Positions 53,075 to 63,989 of a stretch of DNA of 64,000 bases are shown piece by piece. Origin of the DNA: Hirundichthys speculiger. Lineage: Eukaryota; Chordata; Actinopteri; Beloniformes; Exocoetidae. Position 1 is the stretch's first letter, and every line of letters starts with the position of its first letter. Position numbers and translations under genes: made by a program. The DNA is taken from assembly GCA_018398805.1 (NCBI GenBank), contig JAGFBZ010000814.1, forward strand, positions 5,168,001-5,232,000, given 5' to 3'. Below the pieces are notes generated by a model. The model saw only the letters and a program-made list of their open reading frames with translations, had not been told where the DNA came from and searched no databases.

Positions 53075-53627
53075 TCGAGGTTCGAGTCGGAATCGGTAGT
53101 TAGTCTCGGGTCCGGTCGGTGCTCTCTGACAGGCTGGGTCCGCGTTTACTCGAGAGAGGTAAAGATATTGGCGGTGGCAGCCAATGTCGGGACTCGGGGG
53201 AGTTAAATGATTATTCATTAACGTGGCGTGTTTGTCATGAAACAATCGTGTTGCCGTAGCGTGTTATTACCGGTATGCCTGGCAGCTGTAAAGCACTATG
53301 GATCGCCAACATGACAACGCTGGATAAGAGAACATCCAGGCTATTAGTGTTAGCTGTTGTTAGCAGTTGCTACCAATAGCATCTGTATCCACAAAGAAAA
53401 TAACGACGTGGATTTATTGTTGTTTACATCACGTAGCCTATGTAGCAACTGAACCGGGTAGAAGAAGACAATGTTTAATTAAGAAAATCAAGTTTTATTC
53501 AACGCTAGACAACTTTAACATGAGCAACTATGGGCTGTATTGTCTTGGTTCTATTCGGGTAACTCGGTTCAGTTCGTGGTCGGAGACTAAAGACTCAGGT
53601 CGGGTTGGGTCGGTTCCGGGTCCAAAT
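53075..53627. mobile_element. hAT-like element with GGGTCGG words, copy 1 (truncated)
   Basis: It aligns with 56420-56972 over its full length at high identity (for example GATATTGGCGGTGGCAGCCA, GTTGCCGTAGCGTGTTATTA, ATAACGACGTGGATTTATTG). The left terminus is missing, and the right ends at 53627 against another element. Copy 2 has a 30-bp segment near 56670-56700 that is absent here. Confidence 0.8.
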
Positions 53628-54606
53628 CATACCTGTCAAGTATCCCGTTTTGGCCGGGAAAGTCCCGTATTTTACTCTTCTCTCCCGCCGCTCTCCCGTA
53701 TTAGTATTTTCCTGTAAATCTCCCGTATTTTAACCTGCGTTATTAAAAAAATAATACAGCATCAGGCGTAAGTAAAAAAAAAAAACAACAAAACAAAAAA
53801 ACATTCTCGATCTGTCACTTGCCTCGCGATAACTGCCACAGCAAAAGCCCACTACAGGTACTGTAGGTGGTAGATGTCGCGAGGTTAGTATGTGACATCC
53901 GATGAGTGACAGCGCGCGATTAAAAAAAACAGATTGTTACAGAGAATAGGATGTCGTTAGACAACAGAACTGTTTGCGCTCTTTTCTCATGTAAAATAAA
54001 CTACTCTGGGCCAGTCCACAAATACACTTCCTTCCAAAATAGTCATAAAGAATGCAAAGTCTGCAACAAATGAGTACAACAAGTCATTAAAAGAGTAAAG
54101 AAGTCATGTGAAATGAGATGAAAAACTGTAAAAGAAGAGCAATATAAAATGAAAACAATGTGTGGAATTAAAATCAAATGTAAATGTAAATACAAGCAAT
54201 GTGAAATGAACAAAAAATGCAAATTCCTTCAAAATAAATACTCTTCATATATACCCTTTTAGTGTTTTCATTTAAGCTATAATGAATGTTCACGTTATGT
54301 CAATGTGACTTTATGCACAGCTGCACTACTTCCTGAACTTCAGCCACCTGCTGTGTTTCCTATGAACCATTAATTGACAAACTAATAAATCCAGGTGTGT
54401 CTGACCTCACAGCAATGGTCAGACACACCTGGATTGACCAATTTGTCCAATAATGGCACACAGAAAACAAAAGAGCTGGCTGAAGTATAAAGAAGTAGTG
54501 TAGCTGTGATTTTAGCTTTTCTGTACACCAAATATGTAAGGGACACTGCTCGTGGTGGGCCCCAGAAAATTTCCCTTATTTTCAAATCCAAAACTTGACA
54601 GGTATG
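53628..54606. mobile_element. Non-autonomous DNA transposon with CATACCTGTCAAG termini
   Basis: The left end CATACCTGTCAAGTATCCCG and right end CTTGACAGGTATG are 13-bp inverted repeats enclosing 979 bp. The left subterminal part has repeated CCCGTATT words. No transposase was found. Flanking 8-mers do not match, so either the insertion was followed by rearrangement or the two neighbours were joined later. Confidence 0.78.
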
Positions 54607-54793
54607 TTCCTGCTACCTCGGTCCCTAGTGAGTGTTTATATATTGAAAATGTTTTGGCTAAATAAACAACACACTGTTGAAGAAAATGGTTTTGCATTTT
54701 GTTCCCATACTGTACCAAAAATCTACCGAACCGTGACCCCAAAACCGAGATACGTACCGAACCGTGATTTTTGCATACCGTCACACCCCTAGT
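54604..54793. mobile_element. Right end of a TAGGGGTG hAT-like element
   Basis: It matches the right part of 24611-25585: TGTTCCTG, TACTGTACC, ACCGAACC, CAAAACCGAGATACGTACCG, ending ACACCCCTA. The left part is missing, replaced by the CATACCTG element. Confidence 0.75.
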
Positions 54794-54839
54794 ATGTATA
54801 TATGTATGTATGTATGTATGTATATATGTGTGTGTGTGG

Positions 54840-54881
<42 letters not shown>
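54794..54881. repeat. (GTAT)n(TG)n(TA)n compound microsatellite
   Basis: Tetranucleotide, TG and TA runs directly after the CACCCCTA transposon end, as at 24.6 and 25.6 kb. Confidence 0.93.
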
Positions 54882-54885
<4 letters not shown>

Positions 54886-55496
54886 CCTCATGCTGGACCT
54901 GACTGTAGATTTTACTTGGTCCAAGTTGGTTTCATCATAAAATAGTAGTGAGGTATTTTAACACTTAAGAGTGGTGGCTTCCCCTTTCCACCCCCTACAA
55001 ATTTCATTTGGCTGTTGTGTGAAGGGGGTCAAGCGGACTGGGCAAGATAAGAGAGTCCATGCTGGCTCAATTTCCTCCAGGCCTGAGATCCTTGCAGCTC
55101 CCCTACAGATAATGGTCAGCACCCACCAAAGTAAAACTGTGTGCTTTTGACCTATATAGCTCGTCCGTTACTCTAATGGAGAAATGTCTTGAGTCAGAGA
55201 GGTTGTGTTTGGTCACACAACACACCTGAGTGAGTATAATTGCAAAATAAATAGAACCCACACTCCTGTATGACTTCAAAAGAAGTATTGACTTGAGTTT
55301 TCAAAGATTACCCCATACCGAGTGACTCTGGCGATCCCTATGACCAATTCAAAATCCAGGTCTAGAGTACAGGTTTGGCCATATCACTTCCACGACTAGG
55401 TGTTTGTCACTTCCATCTCATGGCCTTCCTCTACCTCAGTCATCCATGAGTTTAAACCATTACTTAGATTATGTGCAAACATTTTTCAGGATTTAT

Positions 55497-55529
<33 letters not shown>

Positions 55530-56318
55530 CTCCTCAAATGATGAGTTTCTAAGTATATTTTGAGTGGTACTAGTCCAAGGCTAACCAATACAGACATGAG
55601 GATTTTGTTTTAAAAAAATGTATTTAATAATAGATTAATTTGTCTCTTGGCTCTCTTTGCTCAAGTGTGTGCAGGAACAGATATGAATGATTCCTACTGA
55701 TTGCCAAAGAGTAACCAACCCACAGATTTGAGCATACAGTGAGTGGATAAAAGCACAGCTTGATGGGAATGATTCTGGCCTCTTAAGCCTAAGTGAATAT
55801 TGATCTGAGTGTGCTTGGTTGAGATTTAGCCCCTTATGTTGTTAAATCTTTGGGTAACGACCATAGGAGCTCTGGCTTGTGGTCATACAGACATCATAAG
55901 AAATGGTGTAGGCAATTTTTGACATAGAAAATTTTAGTTAAACAGTCTGAAATGGGTAAGTTTATACGTTGAGGTGCTTTGGGGCATACAGTGATTATCT
56001 TCTCATTGTCCTATTTTATGTTCAGTGTGCTTTTGTGTACAGATGAATAGTGGACAATAATGATAGTAATTGTTATTAAAATGGAGGCATTTTCCAGTTC
56101 CAGCTCACCTTTAGTAGTCACCACTGTTTTCAGTTTCAGGTTGGTGACCTTAGCAGATAAGCAAATCTTTTTTTTTTTCTTCAGATATTTCATTTACAAG
56201 AGTGTGGATTGACTTGGATATGAAACCTCCATAGAAAATGATATAATGCTATCAGATAAAGAGACTTCTCCTTTCAAGGAAAAAATAAATAAATAAAGGA
56301 TTCAGGAGCAGTGTTGCT
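54882..56318. other. tmem161b: tmem161b intron 1, non-repetitive part
   Basis: It contains a run of 29 T at 55501-55529 with little else identified. No exon-like segment. Confidence 0.6.
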
Positions 56319-57104
56319 TTAGAGGTCTTCGGAACAACCCGACATACCGAAAAACCCAGAGGTTCTGACCTGACCCGAATCAGGTCTCGGGTCCATTCAA
56401 TAGAAGTGACTCTGGGGTCGGGTCGGAATAGGTACAGTTAGTCTCGGGTCCGGTAGGTGCTCTCTGAAAGGCTGGGTTCTCGTTTACTCAAGAGAGGTAA
56501 AGATATTGGCGGTGGCAGCCAATGTCAGGACTCTGGGTAGTTAAATTATTATTAATTAACGTGGCATGTTTGTCATGAAACAATCGTGTTGCCGTAGCGT
56601 GTTATTACCAGTATGCCCGGTAGCTGTAAAGCACAATGGATCGCCAACATGACAACGCTGGATGAGATAACATATTCACGACACGTCCTGACCGGTGTAG
56701 GCTATTAGTGTTAGCAGTTGCTACCAATAGCATCTGTATCCACAAAGAAAATAACGACGTGGATTTATTGTTGTTTACATCACGTAGCCTATGTAGCAAC
56801 TGAGCCGGGTAGAAGAAGACAATGTTTAGGTAAGAAAATCAAGTTTTATTTAACGCTAAACAACTTTTAACATCAGCAACTATGGGCTGTATATTGTCTC
56901 GGTTCTATTCGGGTAACTCGGTTCGGTTCATGGTTCTAAACTAAAGACTTTGGTCGGGTCGGTTCCGGGTCCATATATTGCGGGTCCATTCGGGTTTGGA
57001 CCCCCAGACTTATGATAATAGTTCGGGTCGTGTCGGTTTCGGGTCGAATTTTCACGGGTCCATTCAGGTTCGAGTCCATGAAAGTGGACCTGTGAAGACT
57101 TCTA
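56319..57104. mobile_element. hAT-like element with GGGTCGG words, copy 2 (complete ends)
   Basis: The left end TTAGAGGTCTTC and right end GAAGACTTCTA are inverted repeats. The candidate 8-bp target duplication is GTGTTGCT versus GTGTATCT (two mismatches). Subterminal GGGTC/GGTTCGG words occur in both orientations. The interior aligns with copy 1 at 53075-53627. There is no transposase. Confidence 0.8.
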
Positions 57105-58467
57105 GTGTATCTAAATGGCATTCACCTTATGGTCAGCAGGTGTTGAGCTGAGTAGGAGATTGGACTTTTAATTGGTTTTCTTATAATGGCCTAAAACAAG
57201 AAAGCCAAGGAAGGAACTAATATAACTATACAGAAGAACCACTTGTCTATGTTGGAGAACTACAGAAGAATCTCCATCTGCGACCAAGTTTCTGTCACTA
57301 CAAGTTATAAATCGTTCTCTCAGCCAGCACTGATCAATACGGTACTCCCTTGCAGCAATTTGCAGACTTATGGTTTCACCAATCACACCGGCTTATTGTG
57401 GAGTTTATCCAGCTAGCTCCCTAATGAGAAGTCTGAAAAATAATAGAACGAGACCATGTGTGAAAACAGCAAGTAAACCTCTGGAGAATTCACACACAGT
57501 GTGTGTGCTGATAAGTTACTGCTCGACACCGTCTCCTTTCGTTTTGCTAGCCTGTGTGCTGATTGCCAATAACTCACTGATTGTGTGGTTCCGTTAAAAT
57601 AAATCTCTCTCTGATATCAATACATAGCTCGGGAACCTCATCAACTGTTCTCAAGGAGCTGCTAATGATATCATGTTGTGGACTCTGTAACAAGGCACCA
57701 CTCCAGTGTATGTCCAGTTTTTAAAAGGCATCTCACGTTGAGAACCCTCTATTACCTGGTACATGTGTGAACAGGGAGCACCTGAGGCCCAATTCTCCAG
57801 ATATGCCAAGCTGTCATGTGTGAAACTATAGTTCCATGAACCATGGTGTGGATAATGTTGAGGCACTTAACCCATCACACCTAAAGCTTCCTTTAAAGAC
57901 AGAGGGAGAGAAAAAACAGCCTTCTATAAATTAAATGACCCATATAAAAATGGTTGAAACCTTTGTTTCTCAGCCTTTGAAGAAAAAAATTTTTTTTTTT
58001 TAAGTGTTAAACTCTGCTTTTGCTGCATGTTCTTGTCTTTGCCCTGTATATATCAGTGTCTTTTAAGAAAGTGTCTTGAACATGATAATGCGATGCTGAC
58101 CTCACATCAGGCTTGAAAGGTAAAAGTCCACATGGATCAGGTCTAAAGGGTTAAGCAGGGTTGGCAGTGGCACAATTTTGAAAGTGGATCTTGGTTGCCT
58201 AAAACTATTTCCATAGTCAGAACTTTTGTACATTATACATTTGATGACATGAGGTGAAAAGGTAACAACCTAAATAGTTTCTTTGCAGCTTCTAAATTGG
58301 TCAGTTGATGCATCTGTGTTATTCTAAGGGTGTTGCTTCAATTTTGTTTACTAAGAACAAATTCAGTTATTATCTTGCCCATAACACTGGAAGCATTCTT
58401 CAAAGTTCTGAATAATTAACCAATGTGTAATTCATAATTTAAATGTTTTTATAATTTTACTCTATAG
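57105..58467. other. tmem161b: tmem161b intron 1, 3' part
   Basis: AT-rich unique sequence. No repeat or exon was recognised. Confidence 0.6.
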
Positions 58468-59074
<607 letters not shown>

Positions 59075-59214
59075 TGATGTAAAATCCTCTACATTCTGTT
59101 TCAGCAAGTCTGTGTTAATGGAAATGTTTGATTTCTGGATAGATGGATCAATAACAATATGCAACCATTTTTTCTTCTTCTTGTAATACTGCATTATTTA
59201 TATAAGAAAAATTA

Positions 59215-60310
59215 AGCCACAAAGCGCAAACCAAAATAATCTGGGCAATACCAAGTACCCCCTTACAGCTTTCATATTATTTATGAGGGTAAGTTGGAGC
59301 CAGGTGCTGCTAATCACCAGCCAGCTTGATGAACTGAGCATCAGCAGCTGTGCAGATCATTTTAAAAGCAACTGCTTTGTTGGTGTGCAGCATTTTTCTT
59401 TTGTTTTTAACATAATGCCAAGAGAGGAAGACTTTAGGAGTAGTCTTGGAGAAACAATTCTTGCTATACATCATTTTGGAAAGAGTTGTAAATATACATA
59501 TGGAGAGGGTTTAAAAAAAAGAATTACCAAGCACTTAGGAGCTCAGTGTTCCACAGAAAGTTTGTTAGCAAGTTGAAAGCATTCTTGACAGATAGCAATC
59601 CTCCCAGGAGTGGACATCAAAGCCAATTTACCACCGTGCAATAGTTTGGAGGAATACAAAAAAGCTAAAAGCCTAAGTCTCACGGCCTATAGGCCCGTTA
59701 AGTTTTAAAGTCCATTAAAGCCACAAGTAGAAAAAGACTTAATCAAATTCAATTTGTGTGGAAGGGTTGCCAGGAGAATTCCATTTCAGAATAAAAAGAA
59801 CATAGAAGCACAATTGAACTGCATCTGAACAACCGTAAGAATTCTGGACCAATATTCTATGATCAGATAAAACTGAAGTGGAACTGTTTGGCATTTCAGC
59901 AGAAACGCTTCATACCAACTTTCAGGCATTGCAGTGAAGGGGTAATGGTTTGGGTTTGTTTTGCAGCTACAGGACCTGAGAACCTTGCATTCATTAAATT
60001 GACCATGAACTCCTCCATTTACCAGAGTATTCTAGAGGCGAATGTGAGACCATCTGTAGGATGGATAAAGCTTGGCTTAAATTGGTTCATGCAACAGGTC
60101 AACAATCTGAATCACACCATCAAATCCATGTCAGATTGTCTGAAAAATAAAAGAATGAAGGTTTTAAAATGTCCTCATCAAAGTCCAAACCTTAAATCAA
60201 ATGAAATGCTACAGTTTGACTTTAAATGAAGTCCGTATGAGCAAATGTCCCCAAAAAAATTTGAAATGAAACTGTGTTGTGAATAAAAATGGGCCAAAAT
60301 TACACACTAC
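59215..60310 (+). mobile_element. Old Tc1-like transposon relic in intron 2
   Basis: A transposase relic occupies 59405-60230. No clean inverted termini are visible, consistent with age. A third Tc1 family for this window, judged by the protein remnants. Boundaries are approximate. Confidence 0.6.
59405..60230 (+). pseudogene. Tc1-like transposase relic
   Basis: In broken frames: an N-terminal LGETILAIHHFGKSCKYT near 59450; SDKTEVELFG near 59864-59893 (first catalytic Asp kept, preceded by a stop); then EGVMVWVCFAATGPENLAFI, TMNSSIYQSILEANVRPSV, WFMQQVNNLNHTIKS and VLKCPHQSPNLKSNEMLQFD. The QQDNDPKHT motif has lost its catalytic Asp (QQVNN), and the downstream NPIEMLW region is altered. Many stops lie between blocks. 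Inactive and old. Confidence 0.82.
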
Positions 60311-60658
60311 AATGTAATGGCTAAAGTCTTTTGTTTTGCCCACATTATTACTATTATTATCATAATTATTATTGGGGGGGGGGGGGGGTATTTGTGTTAA
60401 TAATGGCACAGTGAGGGAAGAAAAAAAAGTTAAATGTTGGTTGTCTGTAGTTGTATTTGTGTAATACGAAGCTCCATAATGATCAGATAACCTTTGTCTT
60501 TAAGTAAAAACAATAGAGAAAATCAAGCGTTATGTCTTTTCTTTTCCTGTGTACACAACCTGTTGTGTCTTTGTTGTTGTTGTTGTTGTTTTTAATACTT
60601 TTTCTTCCTCTATGTTTGACCCTGATTCCACATCTCTTTACTTTTTCTTTGCTCACAG

Positions 60659-60739
60659 TCTGCGGTGGTATCAGCACCCCACGGAAGATGAGTTGAGGAG
60701 CTTAGCTGGGAAACAAAAAGGACAGAAAAGGAAAGACAG
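60659..60739 (+). CDS. tmem161b: tmem161b exon 3
   Basis: The acceptor CTCACAG ends at 60658, and the donor AG|GTGGGT is at 60740. The 81-nt exon completes the split serine codon, adds 26 codons, and ends with two bases of an arginine codon. The peptide reads SLRWYQHPTEDELRSLAGK followed by a basic stretch (KGQKRKDR). This matches TMEM161B (SLRWYQHPTEEELR, basic linker, KDRKYNG) rather than TMEM161A, which has a different SLFRYKHP-type sequence. The segment is the charged, probably cytoplasmic, linker after the first membrane helix. Intron 2 (59074-60658, 1,585 bp) holds an old Tc1 relic. A hAT transposon begins only 67 bp after the exon end. Confidence 0.95.
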
Positions 60740-60943
60740 GTGGGTTGAAAAAGAGGTCAAAAGGAAAGAAGGGCAGACTTTTTATGTGGAAGAAAACCAC
60801 AGACATTAGGGGTGCTCCGATCGATCGGTGACCTGATCGGATCGGCCGATATGCATATGATCGGGATCGGTCAGAATTGTCATTAAAGCCGATCAAAAGA
60901 GCCGATCAAAAACGCTCTATTCTCGTGCGCATACACTGTGTAT

Positions 60944-61837
60944 AGACCTTTTCGGGCCAGCCCCCCGGAAGTACCCCGTCCACCATTGCTGGGTTGTGCT
61001 ACAGAGCGACACTTTCACCGGCTCGCAGATTAAGCAGTGTTTTTCTCTTTCCACAAATATATATTTTTATAATGTCGAGTCGGTCGAGTGGGAATACATG
61101 TTCCGTCATAAACTGTGCCAACAATGGCGTGAAAATTCAACAATGGAAGAAGAAAGTATGAAATACACAAGCCTTTACTGCACGAAGACTGCCTTGTTTG
61201 CAGCCATACAGTTTGCACCGATTTCCTGGGCGCACCGACAACCAAGAAGTTAGGAAGACGTGGGTGAAAAATATCAACAGAAAGGACTTTGTTCCAAATG
61301 AATACAGCCGGGTGAGTTTTCGTTAACATTCAATCTCGTACTACTCATAGTCTCGCTGAGAGTCCCGGACGATTCTGGCCGAAAGAACAGCAGTATGAGG
61401 CTACTGTAGCCCTCGGCGCTAGCACAAGCCTATAAATCAATGAATGAATGAATGAATTAGGAGAATGATTAAATAAATTAAATATAACATTAACACATAG
61501 CCTAATTTACCGCTAGCGTTAACGTTACAGTAGCATAATCTTTATGGCTTGTTGACATTAGTTATAGCCAGCGTTGCAGCGTTCCACAGTTTTTAGAGTT
61601 TGATTATGGGAATAGATCATGCTATTTCCATAACCAATCATTAAAAACAGCGATAAACTACCTTCATCTGTAACTGGAGGCCACTGCCTAACATCATCAA
61701 TCCAAGACATGTCTGCGTTATCAGTAACAGATGCTCCACGCTGCAGTGTTTGGGTTAGTTGGTGGAGCACCGCACACTCCAGTTATGGCGGGGCCACTAG
61801 GGGGCGCATGTCCACAATTTTCAAGTCGAAAAGGTCT
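60944..61837 (+). mobile_element. Nested DNA transposon (THAP-bearing, ISL2EU/Harbinger-like)
   Basis: Inverted termini AGACCTTTTCG (60944-60954) and CGAAAAGGTCT (61827-61837), perfect over 11 bp, with TA-rich flanks. It contains a THAP-type exon (61072-61311) but no DDE transposase. ISL2EU-type elements carry a THAP domain and a DDE transposase and duplicate 2 bp, so that is the best class guess. It is wholly inside the GATCGG hAT element. Confidence 0.65.
61072..61311 (+). pseudogene. THAP-type zinc-finger exon of a transposon
   Basis: From the ATG at 61072 the frame reads MSSRSSGNTCSVINCANNG, with the C-x4-C start of a THAP finger, and stops at TGA 61159. The same frame resumes SLHRFPGRTDNQEVRKTW and INRKDFVPNEYSR, matching the middle of THAP-like domains (HRFP, KxW, INRxxFxP, SR). 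The stretch between reads better in the +1 frame (YEIHKPLLHEDC), so paired indels are likely. It ends exactly at GTGAGT (61312), a good splice donor. The C-x2-H end of the finger would be in a next exon that is missing. Confidence 0.7.
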
Positions 61838-62075
61838 AAGACAGCAAGAAACAAAGGGAAATAAATACGATCGGTGATCGGTATCGGATCGGCCGATATT
61901 GATTTCAGTGATCGGTGATCGGTGATCGGCCCCAAACCCTGATCGGAGCACCCCTAACAGACATGTTGACAAATAGATACGTATGCGGCTCTGCCTGAGT
62001 GTGTTTACTGGGAGCGCACCAACTATCTGGGACTTTCAGGTAGCCGATAGGAATTGTCTGTTTAAGAATATTTTT

Positions 62076-62512
62076 ACCTCCGCCAACGAGGTAATGTTTT
62101 TGCCGGCATTTATCTGTCTGTCTGTCTGTTTGTCTGTCTGTGTACAAGATAACTCAAAAAGTTATGGATAGATTTTGATTAAATTTTCAGGAGTTGTCAG
62201 AAATGTGAAAAGGAAGAACTGATTTCACTTTGGCTGTGATCTGGAAGAAATCCTGGATTCTGGATCACTTTCAAATTTTCAATAACATTGCAGTCAATGG
62301 GGCCGGAAATTTTGTTTCTCAATATCTCTGTTAATTATTGCCCAAAACTCATGAAATTTCACTCAGGGATTTACAATGGAAACCTCTACCAAATTTCAGA
62401 GGCTGATCTGGATCTGATCCAGAAAGTGGATTTTATCGCAATCTGTAAATCGCTATATGGGAGAACTGTTGTGCTTGGCGGAGGTCTGCGCTCTCCGAGG
62501 GCTTTTCTAGTT
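62076..62512 (+). mobile_element. CCTCCGCC-type non-autonomous repeat
   Basis: It starts ACCTCCGCCAACGAGGT, then (TCTG)n, AACTCAAAAAGTTATGGA and GATTTTGAT-AAATTTTCAG. It ends GGCGGAGGTCTGCGCTCTCC, GAGGGCTTTTCTAGTT. This is a widespread metazoan repeat with short inverted ends (ACCTCCGCC / GGCGGAGGT). The 105-codon frame across it is not a gene. Confidence 0.8.
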
Positions 62513-63180
62513 AAGAAATGCTTTCCTGGAAGCGTGGCTGCGCGTCTTGGCGCAGCTGATGTGCTTTTTAAAATACTGCAGAACAGATCATTGGATGAGC
62601 ATTGAGCCAGAGGAACAGGTATGATGACATCTATCTTCTACCACTGAGCGCATCTCGGGTGCTCCGAGCACAAGGAGAGGGATAGGCGCACAGTACAAGA
62701 AACTCCACAAAAGTGTTCTGTGTGATCTCCTCGTTTCCTCCACAGCAAACATCTGAATGAGATCATGCCACAGCTGTACAGACATCCTCTGCCCTTAAGA
62801 GAATGAAAAGTATGAAAGTAATACAGTGATGCATAATCAAGAGGTAGAGCCGGTTGTGCACGTCCCCATGTGACCAGGTGGATGCACATTTATGCCATTT
62901 GGACGTGCTCTTTTATGCACCGACATGCGGGTTTCTTTCCGCAAACTTGGTATCTTGTGATCGCGGGTTTAGGATAGCGGCTAGCAGGTGGTCAGACAAC
63001 CCGCGATCGCAAGATACCGAGTTTGCGGAAAGCGCAAATGACACGCCCATGGCCGCGCCTACAATGTGAGTAAGGGAGTCGGCATAATGAGTAGCAGAAG
63101 ATTGAATAGCGGTTAGCGGAGCTTCCTAAATCCGCAATTTGCGGGTAGCGGCTAGCAGCTAGCAGCTAGCAGGAGGTGTA
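62513..63180 (-). mobile_element. DNA-transposon-like repeat, minus-strand copy of the 27413 family
   Basis: Bases 62735-62787 and 62843-62995 align in reverse with 27481-27775. Extra sequence separates and follows the shared parts. It contains a large hairpin (62935-63032) and repeated GCTAGCAG / GCGGTTAGCGG words (62975-63170). Ends not identified. Confidence 0.6.
62935..63032. repeat. 35-bp inverted repeat with 28-bp spacer
   Basis: The left arm 62935-62969 (CTTTCCGCAAACTTGGTATC...) pairs with the right arm 62998-63032 (...GATACCGAGTTTGCGGAAAG) with two mismatches. The spacer contains GGCTAGCAGGTGG. A stable hairpin in DNA or in the tmem161b pre-mRNA is expected. Confidence 0.9.
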
Positions 63181-63989
63181 TGATCGGGGCCATAATCTAC
63201 ATCAGTGATTTTCCGCCTTCAGAATGTCTACAGTAGAGATGATACAAGACCTGAGAAGTCAGAACAAATTAGCATCATACTAAGGAAATGTGCATTTAGC
63301 AACTGATGGCTTTACTTGGATAATAGTAAGGTATGGCTGGAGATAGCCCAGGACCCAGAGTATACCTAATATAGTTGCAATCTCATTGGCATTTTACTGG
63401 TCGGAGTGTTACATAAATGAGTAAATATTAATCTTGTATCAAATGACATCGAGTGTCACTGATTTATTTTCAGTGTAGTTGATCTTGACCTGGAAATTCA
63501 GTCTTGAATTTGATGTATGCTAAAAAAATGTGGGACTGTATGGTCATGTAGTAGTGCCAAAACATCATGGACATATTTTAGTAAAAATGTTTACAAACCC
63601 TGTGAAATGTATTGGTGGCATGTTTGGTTCTAGAATCTTACACAGACGTTGTCCTTCTTAATCCAGTACACACAGGACTGAGCAATGTGCAGAATTGAGG
63701 AGACCTGGCAGAAAGATCTTCAGCTCTTTGGAATAGCTTTCTATTCACCTGCTGTTAATATTGATATCGTGATAACAGGATATTTTATCAGAACACCATT
63801 CTCCAGATGCCATACTTTGTCTCCTAGGATGAAATACTACTACTGCGGTTTTTTTGGCAGCATAAATTTGAATTTTATCGTTTGTATTTCTACACAAGCT
63901 ATAAAAAATAAAAAAAATAAAAAACTCCTGTGTTACCTTTAAATGTTCCTTTTCTCTGATCCCTGTTGTTTTTCTCTGTTTCCTTCTAG
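63181..63989. other. tmem161b: tmem161b intron 3, 3' part
   Basis: Unique AT-rich sequence leading to the exon 4 acceptor. A/T runs lie near 63903-63922. No repeat was recognised. Confidence 0.6.

Larger units (their letters stand above)
60807..61956. mobile_element. hAT element with GATCGG-rich ends in intron 3, carrying a nested transposon
   Basis: The left end TAGGGGTGCTCCGATC and right end GATCGGAGCACCCCTA are perfect 16-bp inverted repeats. They are flanked by a perfect 8-bp target duplication ACAGACAT (60799-60806 and 61957-61964). Subterminal regions are packed with GATCGG words (60822-60912 and 61868-61946). The core (60944-61837) is a different transposon. No hAT transposase. The target duplication is intact, so the insertion is relatively recent. 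It starts 67 bp downstream of tmem161b exon 3. Confidence 0.92.

Noticed and set aside
62288..62605. 105-codon + strand frame
   Set aside because: Lies in the CCTCCGCC repeat and runs into a second repeat.
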